Below, in pieces: positions 1 to 5,048 of a DNA stretch of 5,048 nt. Numbering within the stretch: the stretch's first letter is position 1; each line of letters opens with the position of its first letter. The translations under genes were made by a program, and so were the position numbers. The notes beneath the pieces are model-generated. The model ran no database searches. It saw only the letters and a list, made by a program, of their open reading frames with translations, and was not told the origin of the DNA. Origin of the DNA: Bryobacterales bacterium (GTDB lineage Bacteria > Acidobacteriota > Terriglobia > Bryobacterales > Bryobacteraceae); the NCBI GenBank assembly GCA_016880505.1, contig JAEHDI010000087.1, positions 1 to 5,048 on the forward strand, in the 5' to 3' direction.

Positions 1-829
1 GAAACAGTATTTCGCCACCCATGGGGGAGTGTTTGTAGCGGTCGCGCCCGAAGAATTCCCACCCTTCCAAGTTGTAGCTGGGCGACCAGGCCAGATGAAA
101 AGTGTCGTCGAAGATCCCGAACCTGAGCTTCAGCAACTGCGGCTGAGAGGCGAACGGCGTGCGCTTCGCCACGTGGGCGTCCTGCGAGATCATCCAGGGC
201 GTGTGCTGGAGAACCTTCGTCAGGTGGTGAAAAAAACGCGCTTGGAACTCCATGCTCGGGAACGTCTCGCCAAGGATTTCCGGACCGGAGTAGACGTGAT
301 ACTCCGACCACAAGCCGAAGCCGACTTCTAGGAATGCGAGTCGCGGATCGCGGTCGTATTTCTCCGCGAACTTTTCATGGAATTCGAGAAACAAGCGCTG
401 CCATTCGGGGTGCGACCAGTCCGGGAATCCCGTGTCGCGCCGCTCGCTCTTGGCTACCCTGTCCGTGTAGTCCGGTAGCGCCTTGATGTACTGCGGCACG
501 CTGCTCGGGCGGCCGGGGTAAGTGTCCCAGAAACGCAAGATCGCCTGGTGTTTGCGGCGCGCGCTGGCATCGAGTTTCCGCTCGACGGGCGTCCAGTCGT
601 ACTCGCCACGCTGCTTCACCACGTCGCTGTAACGCATGTAGGAGTACTCGAGCTGGATCGCGTCGCTTTCGCTGTTTTTCGAATCCTCCCACATGACAAT
701 GCCCGTCATGGGCTGGACATTCGTGATGCGGCTCTCGACCGGCACCGGGCGAAAGGCGTCTCGCGCCGGCGCCAGGCCGATTACGGCCACGGCACAGGCC
801 AACGCGGCCAACGCGTACCTGCGTTTCAT
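1..829 (-). CDS. Sec-exported DUF4832-like TIM-barrel protein (putative glycoside hydrolase-like), 3' part cut by window edge
   Basis: The frame opens at ATG 829-827 and runs 276 codons without a stop to the left edge, so the C-terminus is missing. The N-terminus is a Sec signal peptide: MKRR, a hydrophobic stretch at about residues 5-20, and a likely cleavage near APA/RD. The mature part resembles the DUF4832/DUF4874 TIM-barrel proteins. It has PMTGIVMW (40-47), DVVKQRGEYDW (69-79), a tryptophan-rich strand RFWDTYPG (99-106), GFGLWSEYH (170-178, Glu176 at the usual acid/base position), FDDTFHLAW (240-248) and PMGGE (269-273). These motifs align in order with the upstream gene, so the two are paralogues. 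The start is supported by GGAAGGGGG six bases upstream, inside the end of the upstream gene. One base separates the genes, implying co-transcription and probably coupled translation. The family match is from motif memory. Substrate and catalytic activity are unknown, and a non-catalytic carbohydrate-binding role is possible. Confidence 0.85.
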   Translation of the reverse strand, partial: MKRRYALAALACAVAVIGLAPARDAFRPVPVESRITNVQPMTGIVMWEDSKNSESDAIQLEYSYMRYSDVVKQRGEYDWTPVERKLDASARRKHQAILRFWDTYPGRPSSVPQYIKALPDYTDRVAKSERRDTGFPDWSHPEWQRLFLEFHEKFAEKYDRDPRLAFLEVGFGLWSEYHVYSGPEILGETFPSMEFQARFFHHLTKVLQHTPWMISQDAHVAKRTPFASQPQLLKLRFGIFDDTFHLAWSPSYNLEGWEFFGRDRYKHSPMGGEILF

Positions 830-830
830 G

Positions 831-2405
831 TCAGACCCCCTTCCGCCAGCCGCGATCATCGAATTGCTTCAGTTGAACGACATACGAGCCGTCCGGATGC
901 AATGGCTGCGCGCAGGCCCATCGCACCGGACGGCGGACACCTTTGGCCTCGAGCTCGGCGCGAAGCTTTACCTCCTGGCCTTCCAGGCCTTTGGGCAGAA
1001 TAAATGATGCTTGACGCAGTCGTCCCCCGTGCGGGTGGCCGCCATCGAGACCGCCGCCCACCCGCACTTTGCCGTCCATGCTTTCGACGTACACCCTGAG
1101 CACGCCGGGAACGCCGGCGACGCCGTCGTTAGCAATGCCGAGGATGATCTCGCTCGTGCCGTAGCGCTTTCGTTGCCAGATGAAGGAGGGTCGCACGCGG
1201 TATCCCAGGCGGCGGTGCAGCGTATCGAACGCAAACGGATACTTATCGTAGAACCGTTGCAGGTTTTCGGCCTCCGTCCACAGCGCCCAGTAATTGCCAC
1301 ACAGGTCGAGCACGTGCAGGGCGGCGTTTTCGCGGTCGTTGATGCCCGCTGCATCGAATACGAGAGCGGCTGGATCGTAGTGCCGGTTTCGACCCTCCTC
1401 CATCACCACAGCCAGCCACTGCGGGCGGTTCGATAGGCACTCCACCTGAATCGGCTCTTCGATGTAGACGGTACTGTCCGAACGCAGCCAGCATCCGGCG
1501 CGCACGGCAATGTCGAGGCACTCCCGATTTCCCGTTCTACTGATATCGGGCTGCGTGTTGATGGCCAGCGGCGCCTTTCTCCAAGTGTCGATCTGAAGTC
1601 GGGTCATCGCGGCCATGGTCTTTTCCGCCGTCAAGTAGTCCGGAAACGGATTGGGGAGCCTGTTGGTGTGTCCTTCGCCCCAGAATCCGTACATCATCAT
1701 GTCCATGAACTCCAGCAGCGGATGGCCATCGAACTCGGCCGCCAGCAACTCGTTCAGTTCCCGGAACGCTTTGTGAAATTCGGGGTGGTCGTAGCGCGGC
1801 TCCACGTAATCCCAGTCCTGCGGCCTGCCGGCGCCCTCCCCGCGCGCCCGGCCGATCTTCACCAGTGGAATTTTGTTTTGCAGAAAATCCGGTAGCGCGA
1901 GCTGCTTAGGTTGAAAGTTCGGGCTCGAAAGCTGGACCCGGAAGCCGACACGTAGATTGTGTCGCTTGGCTGCATCCAGAGTGAGTTTCCAGACAGGGTT
2001 CAAGTCCAGCTTGCCAGGCTGCTTCTGCACATCGCGCCAATCGCAGCGGATGTAGAGCACATCGACAAACGGAAGACCAGCCAGCTTTTCCACGGCCTCT
2101 TCCAGCGGCTCCTGGCCGCGGCGTGTGGCCAGTGAAGGGCCACCCTCCTCCCAGGTATAAGCCACCAGCCCGGTCCCGAAATTCTTCACGTGCCCACGGG
2201 ACGGATTGGTGAAGCCGATCGTCTGCCACCCCTCGTCCTGATCGATGCCGAACGGGCCTTGGTCAAGACGGTCGGGCGCGGCGGGCGCTGGGCCGAAATC
2301 GTATCCGTCCCACCGATGGTCGGGGACATCGGCGCGCAGAGCGGGCGCGATTCCCGGCGCCAGCGTGGTTGTTGCTGCTGCTCTTAAAAAGTCACGTCGA
2401 ACCAT
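831..2405 (-). CDS. Tat-exported DUF4832-like / glycoside hydrolase-like TIM-barrel protein
   Basis: This 524-residue protein starts with a twin-arginine signal: VRRDFLRAAA (2-11), a short hydrophobic run, and a likely cleavage after ALRA (22-25). It is probably exported folded. Family features in order are NPSRG (67-71), YTWEEG (83-88), a strand-helix unit VLYIRCDWRDVQKQPG (116-131), LRVGFRVQ (151-158), YDHPEFHKAF (205-214), and YGFWGEGH (239-246), where Glu244 sits at the acid/base position of clan GH-A-like barrels. These are followed by GCWLRSDS (304-311), VVMEEG (333-338) and NYWALW (371-376). From about residue 400 a beta-rich region (GYRVRPSFIW, IILGIANDGV, LRVYVESMDG) looks like the C-terminal beta-sandwich of DUF4832 proteins. 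The start ATG 2405-2403 has a purine-rich site six bases upstream. It is the first gene of a leftward operon with its shorter paralogue. The fold and family are likely. The substrate, probably a polysaccharide or glycoconjugate, is only inferred. Confidence 0.88.
   Translation of the reverse strand: MVRRDFLRAAATTTLAPGIAPALRADVPDHRWDGYDFGPAPAAPDRLDQGPFGIDQDEGWQTIGFTNPSRGHVKNFGTGLVAYTWEEGGPSLATRRGQEPLEEAVEKLAGLPFVDVLYIRCDWRDVQKQPGKLDLNPVWKLTLDAAKRHNLRVGFRVQLSSPNFQPKQLALPDFLQNKIPLVKIGRARGEGAGRPQDWDYVEPRYDHPEFHKAFRELNELLAAEFDGHPLLEFMDMMMYGFWGEGHTNRLPNPFPDYLTAEKTMAAMTRLQIDTWRKAPLAINTQPDISRTGNRECLDIAVRAGCWLRSDSTVYIEEPIQVECLSNRPQWLAVVMEEGRNRHYDPAALVFDAAGINDRENAALHVLDLCGNYWALWTEAENLQRFYDKYPFAFDTLHRRLGYRVRPSFIWQRKRYGTSEIILGIANDGVAGVPGVLRVYVESMDGKVRVGGGLDGGHPHGGRLRQASFILPKGLEGQEVKLRAELEAKGVRRPVRWACAQPLHPDGSYVVQLKQFDDRGWRKGV
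836..844 (-). promoter_or_regulatory. Ribosome binding site of the downstream operon gene
   Basis: On the minus strand this reads GGAAGGGGG and ends six bases before ATG 829-827. It lies within the last codons of the upstream gene, whose stop TGA (833-831) comes one base before the ATG. The site fixes the start choice and suggests that ribosomes finishing the first gene can re-initiate on the second. Confidence 0.6.
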
Positions 2406-2411
2406 ATCGCG

Positions 2412-2419
2412 TCTCCCTC
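2412..2419 (-). promoter_or_regulatory. Ribosome binding site of the Tat-exported gene, possibly within a small hairpin
   Basis: The minus strand reads GAGGGAGA, ending six bases before ATG 2405-2403, a moderate Shine-Dalgarno match. Its 3' part GGAGA (2416-2412) can pair with TCTCC (2427-2423) across a six-base loop. This weak five-pair stem would partly cover the site. The stem is visible in the sequence, but any effect on translation is speculation. Confidence 0.5.
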
Positions 2420-2485
2420 TTCGGAGAGCGTGGCCATGGTAACGTACACGTGGCTGGTTTGCAAGACGCAGTCCAGATTATTAGG

Positions 2486-2497
2486 TAACGATAACGA
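2486..2497 (+). repeat. Tandem TAACGA repeat abutting the -35 box
   Basis: Two exact head-to-tail copies of TAACGA (2486-2491 and 2492-2497) lie directly upstream of TTGACT. The first copy overlaps GGTAACG (2484-2490), which also occurs at 2439-2445, 45 bases away. The repeats are visible in the sequence. A role as a regulator binding site is inference, and chance is possible for such short words. Confidence 0.4.
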
Positions 2498-2499
2498 CC

Positions 2500-2529
2500 T
2501 TGACTTTGCCGGAAGCCTGCACCTATAAT
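2500..2529 (+). promoter_or_regulatory. Sigma70-type promoter of the GGT-like gene
   Basis: A -35 box TTGACT (2500-2505, five of six consensus bases) and a perfect -10 box TATAAT (2524-2529) are 18 bases apart. Transcription would start near 2535-2537, giving a leader of about 64 bases before ATG 2600. The tandem TAACGA repeat ends two bases before the -35 box, where an activator would be expected to bind. No terminator-like hairpin is evident in the leader. Confidence 0.75.
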
Positions 2530-2589
2530 CCAACGGTCCGAAGCGGCTCTTGAACAGGACCGAGCCACCGGCGTAGGCCGCAAGTTCGT

Positions 2590-2594
2590 GGAGG
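2590..2594 (+). promoter_or_regulatory. Ribosome binding site that decides the GGT-like start
   Basis: GGAGG lies five bases before ATG 2600. The frame is also open from GTG 2588, but starting there would place the Shine-Dalgarno inside the gene and add four residues ahead of a normal signal peptide, MKTLCGVV. ATG 2600 is therefore the preferred start. Confidence 0.7.
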
Positions 2595-2599
2595 ATGGG

Positions 2600-4267
2600 A
2601 TGAAGACTCTGTGTGGCGTTGTTTGCCTGCTGGTAATCGGATTTCCCGCCCGGGTTGGGGCAGCACCAGACGACCGTATGGCCTCCGGGAGTAAGGGTTT
2701 GGTCGTGTCGGGCAGGAGCGCTGCGACCGCTGCCGGAATCCAGATTCTCGAGCAGGGCGGCAACGCTGCCGACGCCGCCGCGGCGACGCTGCTCACGCTG
2801 AGCGTAACCACGGTCGGCGCGTTCTGTATCGGCGGCGAAGTTCCGCTGCTGGTCTACGATGCGAAGAAGAACGATGTGAAGGTTCTGTCAGGGCAGGGCG
2901 GCGCGCCTCTTGACCCGGCGGCGATCGAGTGGTACCTGAAGAACAAGATCCCCAGCAACGACGTGCGCGGCGCAGCCGTGCCGGCCGTCGTCGACCTGGT
3001 GGTGATCCTGTTGAAGCTGTATGGCACAAAGAGCTTTGGCGAGGTCATCGGGCCCACGTTGTCCATCCTGGACGCCGGCGGCCCCACCTGGTACATCGAT
3101 ACCTCGGACCGGCGCAAGATCGAGACTGGACACAACTGGCGTGCTGAGCTGGCAGTCACCTTCCGGAAGCTTGTCGAAGCCGAGCAGAAAGCCACAGGCG
3201 GGCGTGAAAGCCGGCTACAAGCGGTCGCGGATCGCTTCTACCGTGGTGATATCGCGGACGCCCTCGAGAAGTGGTACATCGAGCAGGGCGGATTTCTCCG
3301 CAAGGCGGATCTGGCCGCGCACAGAACGCTGGTGGAAGATCCCGTGCAGGCCAGCTATCGGGGGTACACAGTCCTCAAGTGCGGTCCCTGGACCCAAGGG
3401 CCCTATCTCCTGCAATCATTGCGCCTGCTGGAAGGCTTCGACTTGAGGGGCATGGGACATGCGTCAGCGGACTACATCCATGTGGTGACCGAAGCAATGA
3501 AACTCGCTCTGGCGGACCGGGACGAATACTACGGCGACCCACGGTTCACGAAGGTTCCCCTGACGCCTCTCCTGTCCGACCCTTACACTCAGATGCGCCG
3601 GCCGCTGATCGACATGAAGAAAGCATCCCTGGAAGTACGCCCAGGCGATCCGTATCGCATGCGTCCTATTAAGGAACCGACGTCACAAGCGGCAGCATCT
3701 CAGGGCGGCACCACCGTCATGTGTGTTGCCGATCGTTGGGGTAATGTTATTGCGGCCACGCCGAGCGGATTGGGCAGCTCGGCGGGCGTGGCCGGAGACA
3801 CCGGCATCATCCACGGCGCCCGCTTGGTCAGCCTGAATACCTGGAAGGGCCATCCCAATTGCATCGCACCCGGAAAACGGCCTCGCATCACTCTGACACC
3901 CACGCTGGTGCTCAAGAACGGCAAACCGCTGGTGGCCATCGCCGTGGCGGGAGGCGATCTGCAGGACCAGGTCAGCCTCCAACTCATCCTCGATCACATC
4001 GACTTCGGCATGGAGGCGGAGTTGGCGTTTCACGCCCCACGATTCGCCACGCGTCACCACACCGGCTCGTTCGGACAGGACAGACCGCGCCTGGGCAGTC
4101 TCCAGGTCAGCGCGAAGGTCAGCGAATCCGTGCGCGAAGAGCTCAAGCGCCGGGGCCACCTGGTGACCACCAGCTCGGGCGAAATCGGAGGAGCCGCGAT
4201 GCTGTCCATCGATCCCGCGTCCCACGAGGTTCGCGGAGCTGGGCCGTCGGCCGGCCGGGTCGAGTAA
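2600..4267 (+). CDS. Secreted gamma-glutamyltransferase-family Ntn hydrolase (GGT-like)
   Basis: The product is 555 residues from ATG 2600, close to the usual GGT length. Residues 1-21 form a Sec signal peptide ending ARVGA/AP, pointing to a periplasmic or extracellular enzyme. GGT hallmarks are GGNAADAA (53-60), CIGGE (76-80), GAPLDPA (101-107), YGTKSFGEV (141-149), the large-subunit motif GPWTQGPYLLQSLRL (262-276), ADRDEYYGDP (305-314), GGTTVMCVAD (369-378), APGKRPRITLTPTLV (423-437), AGGDLQDQ (450-457), DFGM (468-471) and APRF (479-482). By analogy with known GGTs, self-cleavage before Thr371 would give a large subunit and a 185-residue small subunit with Thr371 as nucleophile. Departures from classical GGT: the glutamyl-carboxylate Arg is not seen where LSGQGGAP stands, PGGS is AGGD, and TTH is TTV. 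Such variants occur in GGT-like acylases and hydrolases, so the reaction may be hydrolysis of another amide and not glutathione transfer. It has its own strong promoter and is divergent from the leftward operon. Confidence 0.92.
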   Translation: MKTLCGVVCLLVIGFPARVGAAPDDRMASGSKGLVVSGRSAATAAGIQILEQGGNAADAAAATLLTLSVTTVGAFCIGGEVPLLVYDAKKNDVKVLSGQGGAPLDPAAIEWYLKNKIPSNDVRGAAVPAVVDLVVILLKLYGTKSFGEVIGPTLSILDAGGPTWYIDTSDRRKIETGHNWRAELAVTFRKLVEAEQKATGGRESRLQAVADRFYRGDIADALEKWYIEQGGFLRKADLAAHRTLVEDPVQASYRGYTVLKCGPWTQGPYLLQSLRLLEGFDLRGMGHASADYIHVVTEAMKLALADRDEYYGDPRFTKVPLTPLLSDPYTQMRRPLIDMKKASLEVRPGDPYRMRPIKEPTSQAAASQGGTTVMCVADRWGNVIAATPSGLGSSAGVAGDTGIIHGARLVSLNTWKGHPNCIAPGKRPRITLTPTLVLKNGKPLVAIAVAGGDLQDQVSLQLILDHIDFGMEAELAFHAPRFATRHHTGSFGQDRPRLGSLQVSAKVSESVREELKRRGHLVTTSSGEIGGAAMLSIDPASHEVRGAGPSAGRVE

Positions 4268-4268
4268 C

Positions 4269-5048
4269 CTACTCACCAAAGATTCTCGACGCACCGGTGC
4301 GCGCATTGGTCACCGTGAAGGCGCCATCCTTCTTCGCGGATACTTTGATCCAATGTCCATCGGTCGAATTCTGTAAGTTCGCAATGAACTCCTCTGGCGG
4401 GTTGTCGCTCGGCGCATTGACCGACCAATGCAACTGATAGGCCGCTGCGAGTCCGGGTGAGGATTGAATGGTTTTCAGCACGCTCGGCGAACCCATTTTC
4501 CGGGCTCCGTTGTTCATAATCGTCACTCTGGGCCTCAATGCGTGAATCAGCGCCGGCGAGTTCGCCGGATCGCCCCCGTGATAGCTGACCATGAACAGGT
4601 CCACCGAGCCAATCGGGTTGTTCGGGCACACCAGCTCGAGTTCCTTATTCCACGAAAGGTCGCCCAGGTCGATCATGCGGAACTTGCCGTAAGTAAAGAG
4701 CAGGCCGAGGGAGACGCCATTCTCCGACCTATCGGGCTCCTTGGGCGGCGTGCTCTCGCAAAACGGATTCCGGGCGCCTGCGCCCTTCACCAGAGCCTTG
4801 ACGGCCTGCCCTCCGGATGCCACTACCAAAACATCCACGTCGTCAAACGGGATCCTGTCTCCCGGTTTCACGCTGACGCGGCGGGCCTTTGTCGTCTCCC
4901 GCACGTAGGCGGCGAAGGCATTAGCGGTGCCTTCGCCCTGGGACACTGCCGGCCCGTGGTCGACGAACAATCGCGCCGGGATCCTGGCGACGACCGCAGG
5001 CGTGTTGCTGACATGGTCCAGATCATAGTGGGTCGTGACCAGGACATC
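4269..5048 (-). CDS. Metallo-beta-lactamase-fold hydrolase (ComEC/Rec2-type domain), 5' part cut by window edge
   Basis: A minus-strand frame is open from the right edge to TAG at 4271-4269, giving 259 visible residues; the N-terminus lies outside. A TTG at 4970 could be read as a start, but the upstream in-frame codons encode the family metal motif THYDLDH (visible residues 6-12), so the gene extends further right. The motif is the HxDxDH variant common in ComEC-like domains, with Asp in place of the second His. Later come LFVDHGP (27-33), LFTYGKFRMIDLGDLSW (117-133, likely metal-ligand Asp130), VSYHGGD (154-160, His157), and LRPRVTIMNNG (171-181), typical of stand-alone MBL hydrolases in Acidobacteriota and Planctomycetes. 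A short C-terminal extension rich in beta strands ends in SRIFGE. It converges on the GGT-like gene with one base between stop codons. The substrate is unknown. A true DNA-uptake ComEC channel is unlikely, since the visible part is only the MBL-like domain and no membrane segments are seen. Confidence 0.88.
   Translation of the reverse strand, partial: DVLVTTHYDLDHVSNTPAVVARIPARLFVDHGPAVSQGEGTANAFAAYVRETTKARRVSVKPGDRIPFDDVDVLVVASGGQAVKALVKGAGARNPFCESTPPKEPDRSENGVSLGLLFTYGKFRMIDLGDLSWNKELELVCPNNPIGSVDLFMVSYHGGDPANSPALIHALRPRVTIMNNGARKMGSPSVLKTIQSSPGLAAAYQLHWSVNAPSDNPPEEFIANLQNSTDGHWIKVSAKKDGAFTVTNARTGASRIFGE

Larger units (their letters stand above)
2406..2599. promoter_or_regulatory. Divergent intergenic regulatory region
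   Basis: These 194 bases separate the leftward operon from the rightward GGT-like gene and must hold both promoters. The stretch at about 2473-2530 is richer in A and T than the flanking genes. It contains a strong rightward promoter (annotated separately), a tandem TAACGA TAACGA (2486-2497), two copies of GGTAACG (2439-2445 and 2484-2490), and the palindromes CCATGG (2434-2439) and CACGTG (2447-2452). For the leftward operon I see only weak candidates: TAATAAT (2483-2477) with no good -35, or TTGCAA (2463-2458) with TACCAT (2440-2435) at 17-base spacing. No ORF or RNA gene is supported here. Confidence 0.6.

Noticed and set aside
548..1007. Plus-strand ORFs of 151 and 104 residues opposite the exported paralogue genes
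   Set aside because: They lie antisense to well-supported genes, have low-complexity Arg/Ala-rich translations typical of GC-rich shadow frames, and show no family motif.
2412..2428. Small inverted repeat over the ribosome binding site as a riboswitch or attenuator
   Set aside because: The stem is only five pairs with a short leader around it; there is no conserved riboswitch-like structure, so it is noted only in the binding-site entry.
2588..2599. GTG at 2588 as the start of the GGT-like gene
   Set aside because: The Shine-Dalgarno GGAGG (2590-2594) would fall inside the gene, while it is ideally placed for ATG 2600, which begins a normal signal peptide.
4290..4301. 12-base palindrome CGCACCGGTGCG as a terminator or operator
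   Set aside because: It has no loop and no T tract, and it lies within the coding sequence of the MBL gene, so codon content explains it.
3683..4306. Minus-strand 207-residue ORF opposite the GGT-like small-subunit region
   Set aside because: The sense strand encodes clear GGT motifs over the same bases. This translation is Arg/Ala/Gly-rich with no recognisable domain and also crosses the convergent junction.
3859..4437. Plus-strand 192-residue ORF overlapping the GGT-like gene end and the MBL gene
   Set aside because: It is out of frame with the GGT gene and antisense to the MBL gene, and its composition is Arg/Pro/His-rich shadow-like.
1..5048. A CRISPR array, mobile element, toxin-antitoxin, phage or RNA gene
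   Set aside because: I saw no regularly spaced repeats, transposase motifs, tRNA-like cloverleaf or rRNA sequence. Genes occupy nearly the whole window and the one intergenic region is a promoter region.

Overview
The window is GC-rich, gene-dense bacterial DNA with four protein-coding genes and almost no spare sequence. Three features suggest a soil- or sediment-type Acidobacteriota (Bryobacterales/Solibacter-like) or a Planctomycetes-like genome: a Tat-exported protein with a DUF4832-like fold, a gamma-glutamyltransferase-like secreted Ntn hydrolase, and a ComEC-type metallo-beta-lactamase. This placement is inferred from gene style and gene content recalled from memory. There is no rRNA or marker gene here to fix it.

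Left part (1-2405, minus strand): a two-gene operon read leftwards. The first gene (2405 to 831) encodes a 524-residue Tat-exported TIM-barrel protein that resembles glycoside hydrolases of the DUF4832/DUF4874 type. One base after its stop codon begins a second gene (829 to beyond position 1). It is a Sec-exported relative of the first, and its coding frame stays open to the left edge. The two proteins align across several motifs and are diverged tandem paralogues.

Middle (2406-2599): a 194-base divergent intergenic region. It carries a near-consensus sigma70 promoter reading rightwards (TTGACT, 18 bases, TATAAT). Just upstream is a small cluster of TAACG-type repeats that could serve a regulator. 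The leftward promoter is much less clear.

Right part: a plus-strand gene (2600-4267) for a secreted gamma-glutamyltransferase-family Ntn hydrolase. It keeps the autoprocessing threonine but has changed several glutamyl-binding positions. A minus-strand metallo-beta-lactamase-fold gene (4269 to beyond 5048) converges on it, with one base between the two stop codons, and runs off the right edge.

The three fully or mostly visible exported enzymes look like extracytoplasmic hydrolases acting on carbohydrate or peptide-like material. Nothing in the sequence ties all four genes into one pathway. I found no CRISPR array, RNA gene, insertion sequence, phage or defence cassette, and I do not think the window contains a clear new system. 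The most interesting points are the paralogous exported pair and the atypical active site of the GGT-like protein.
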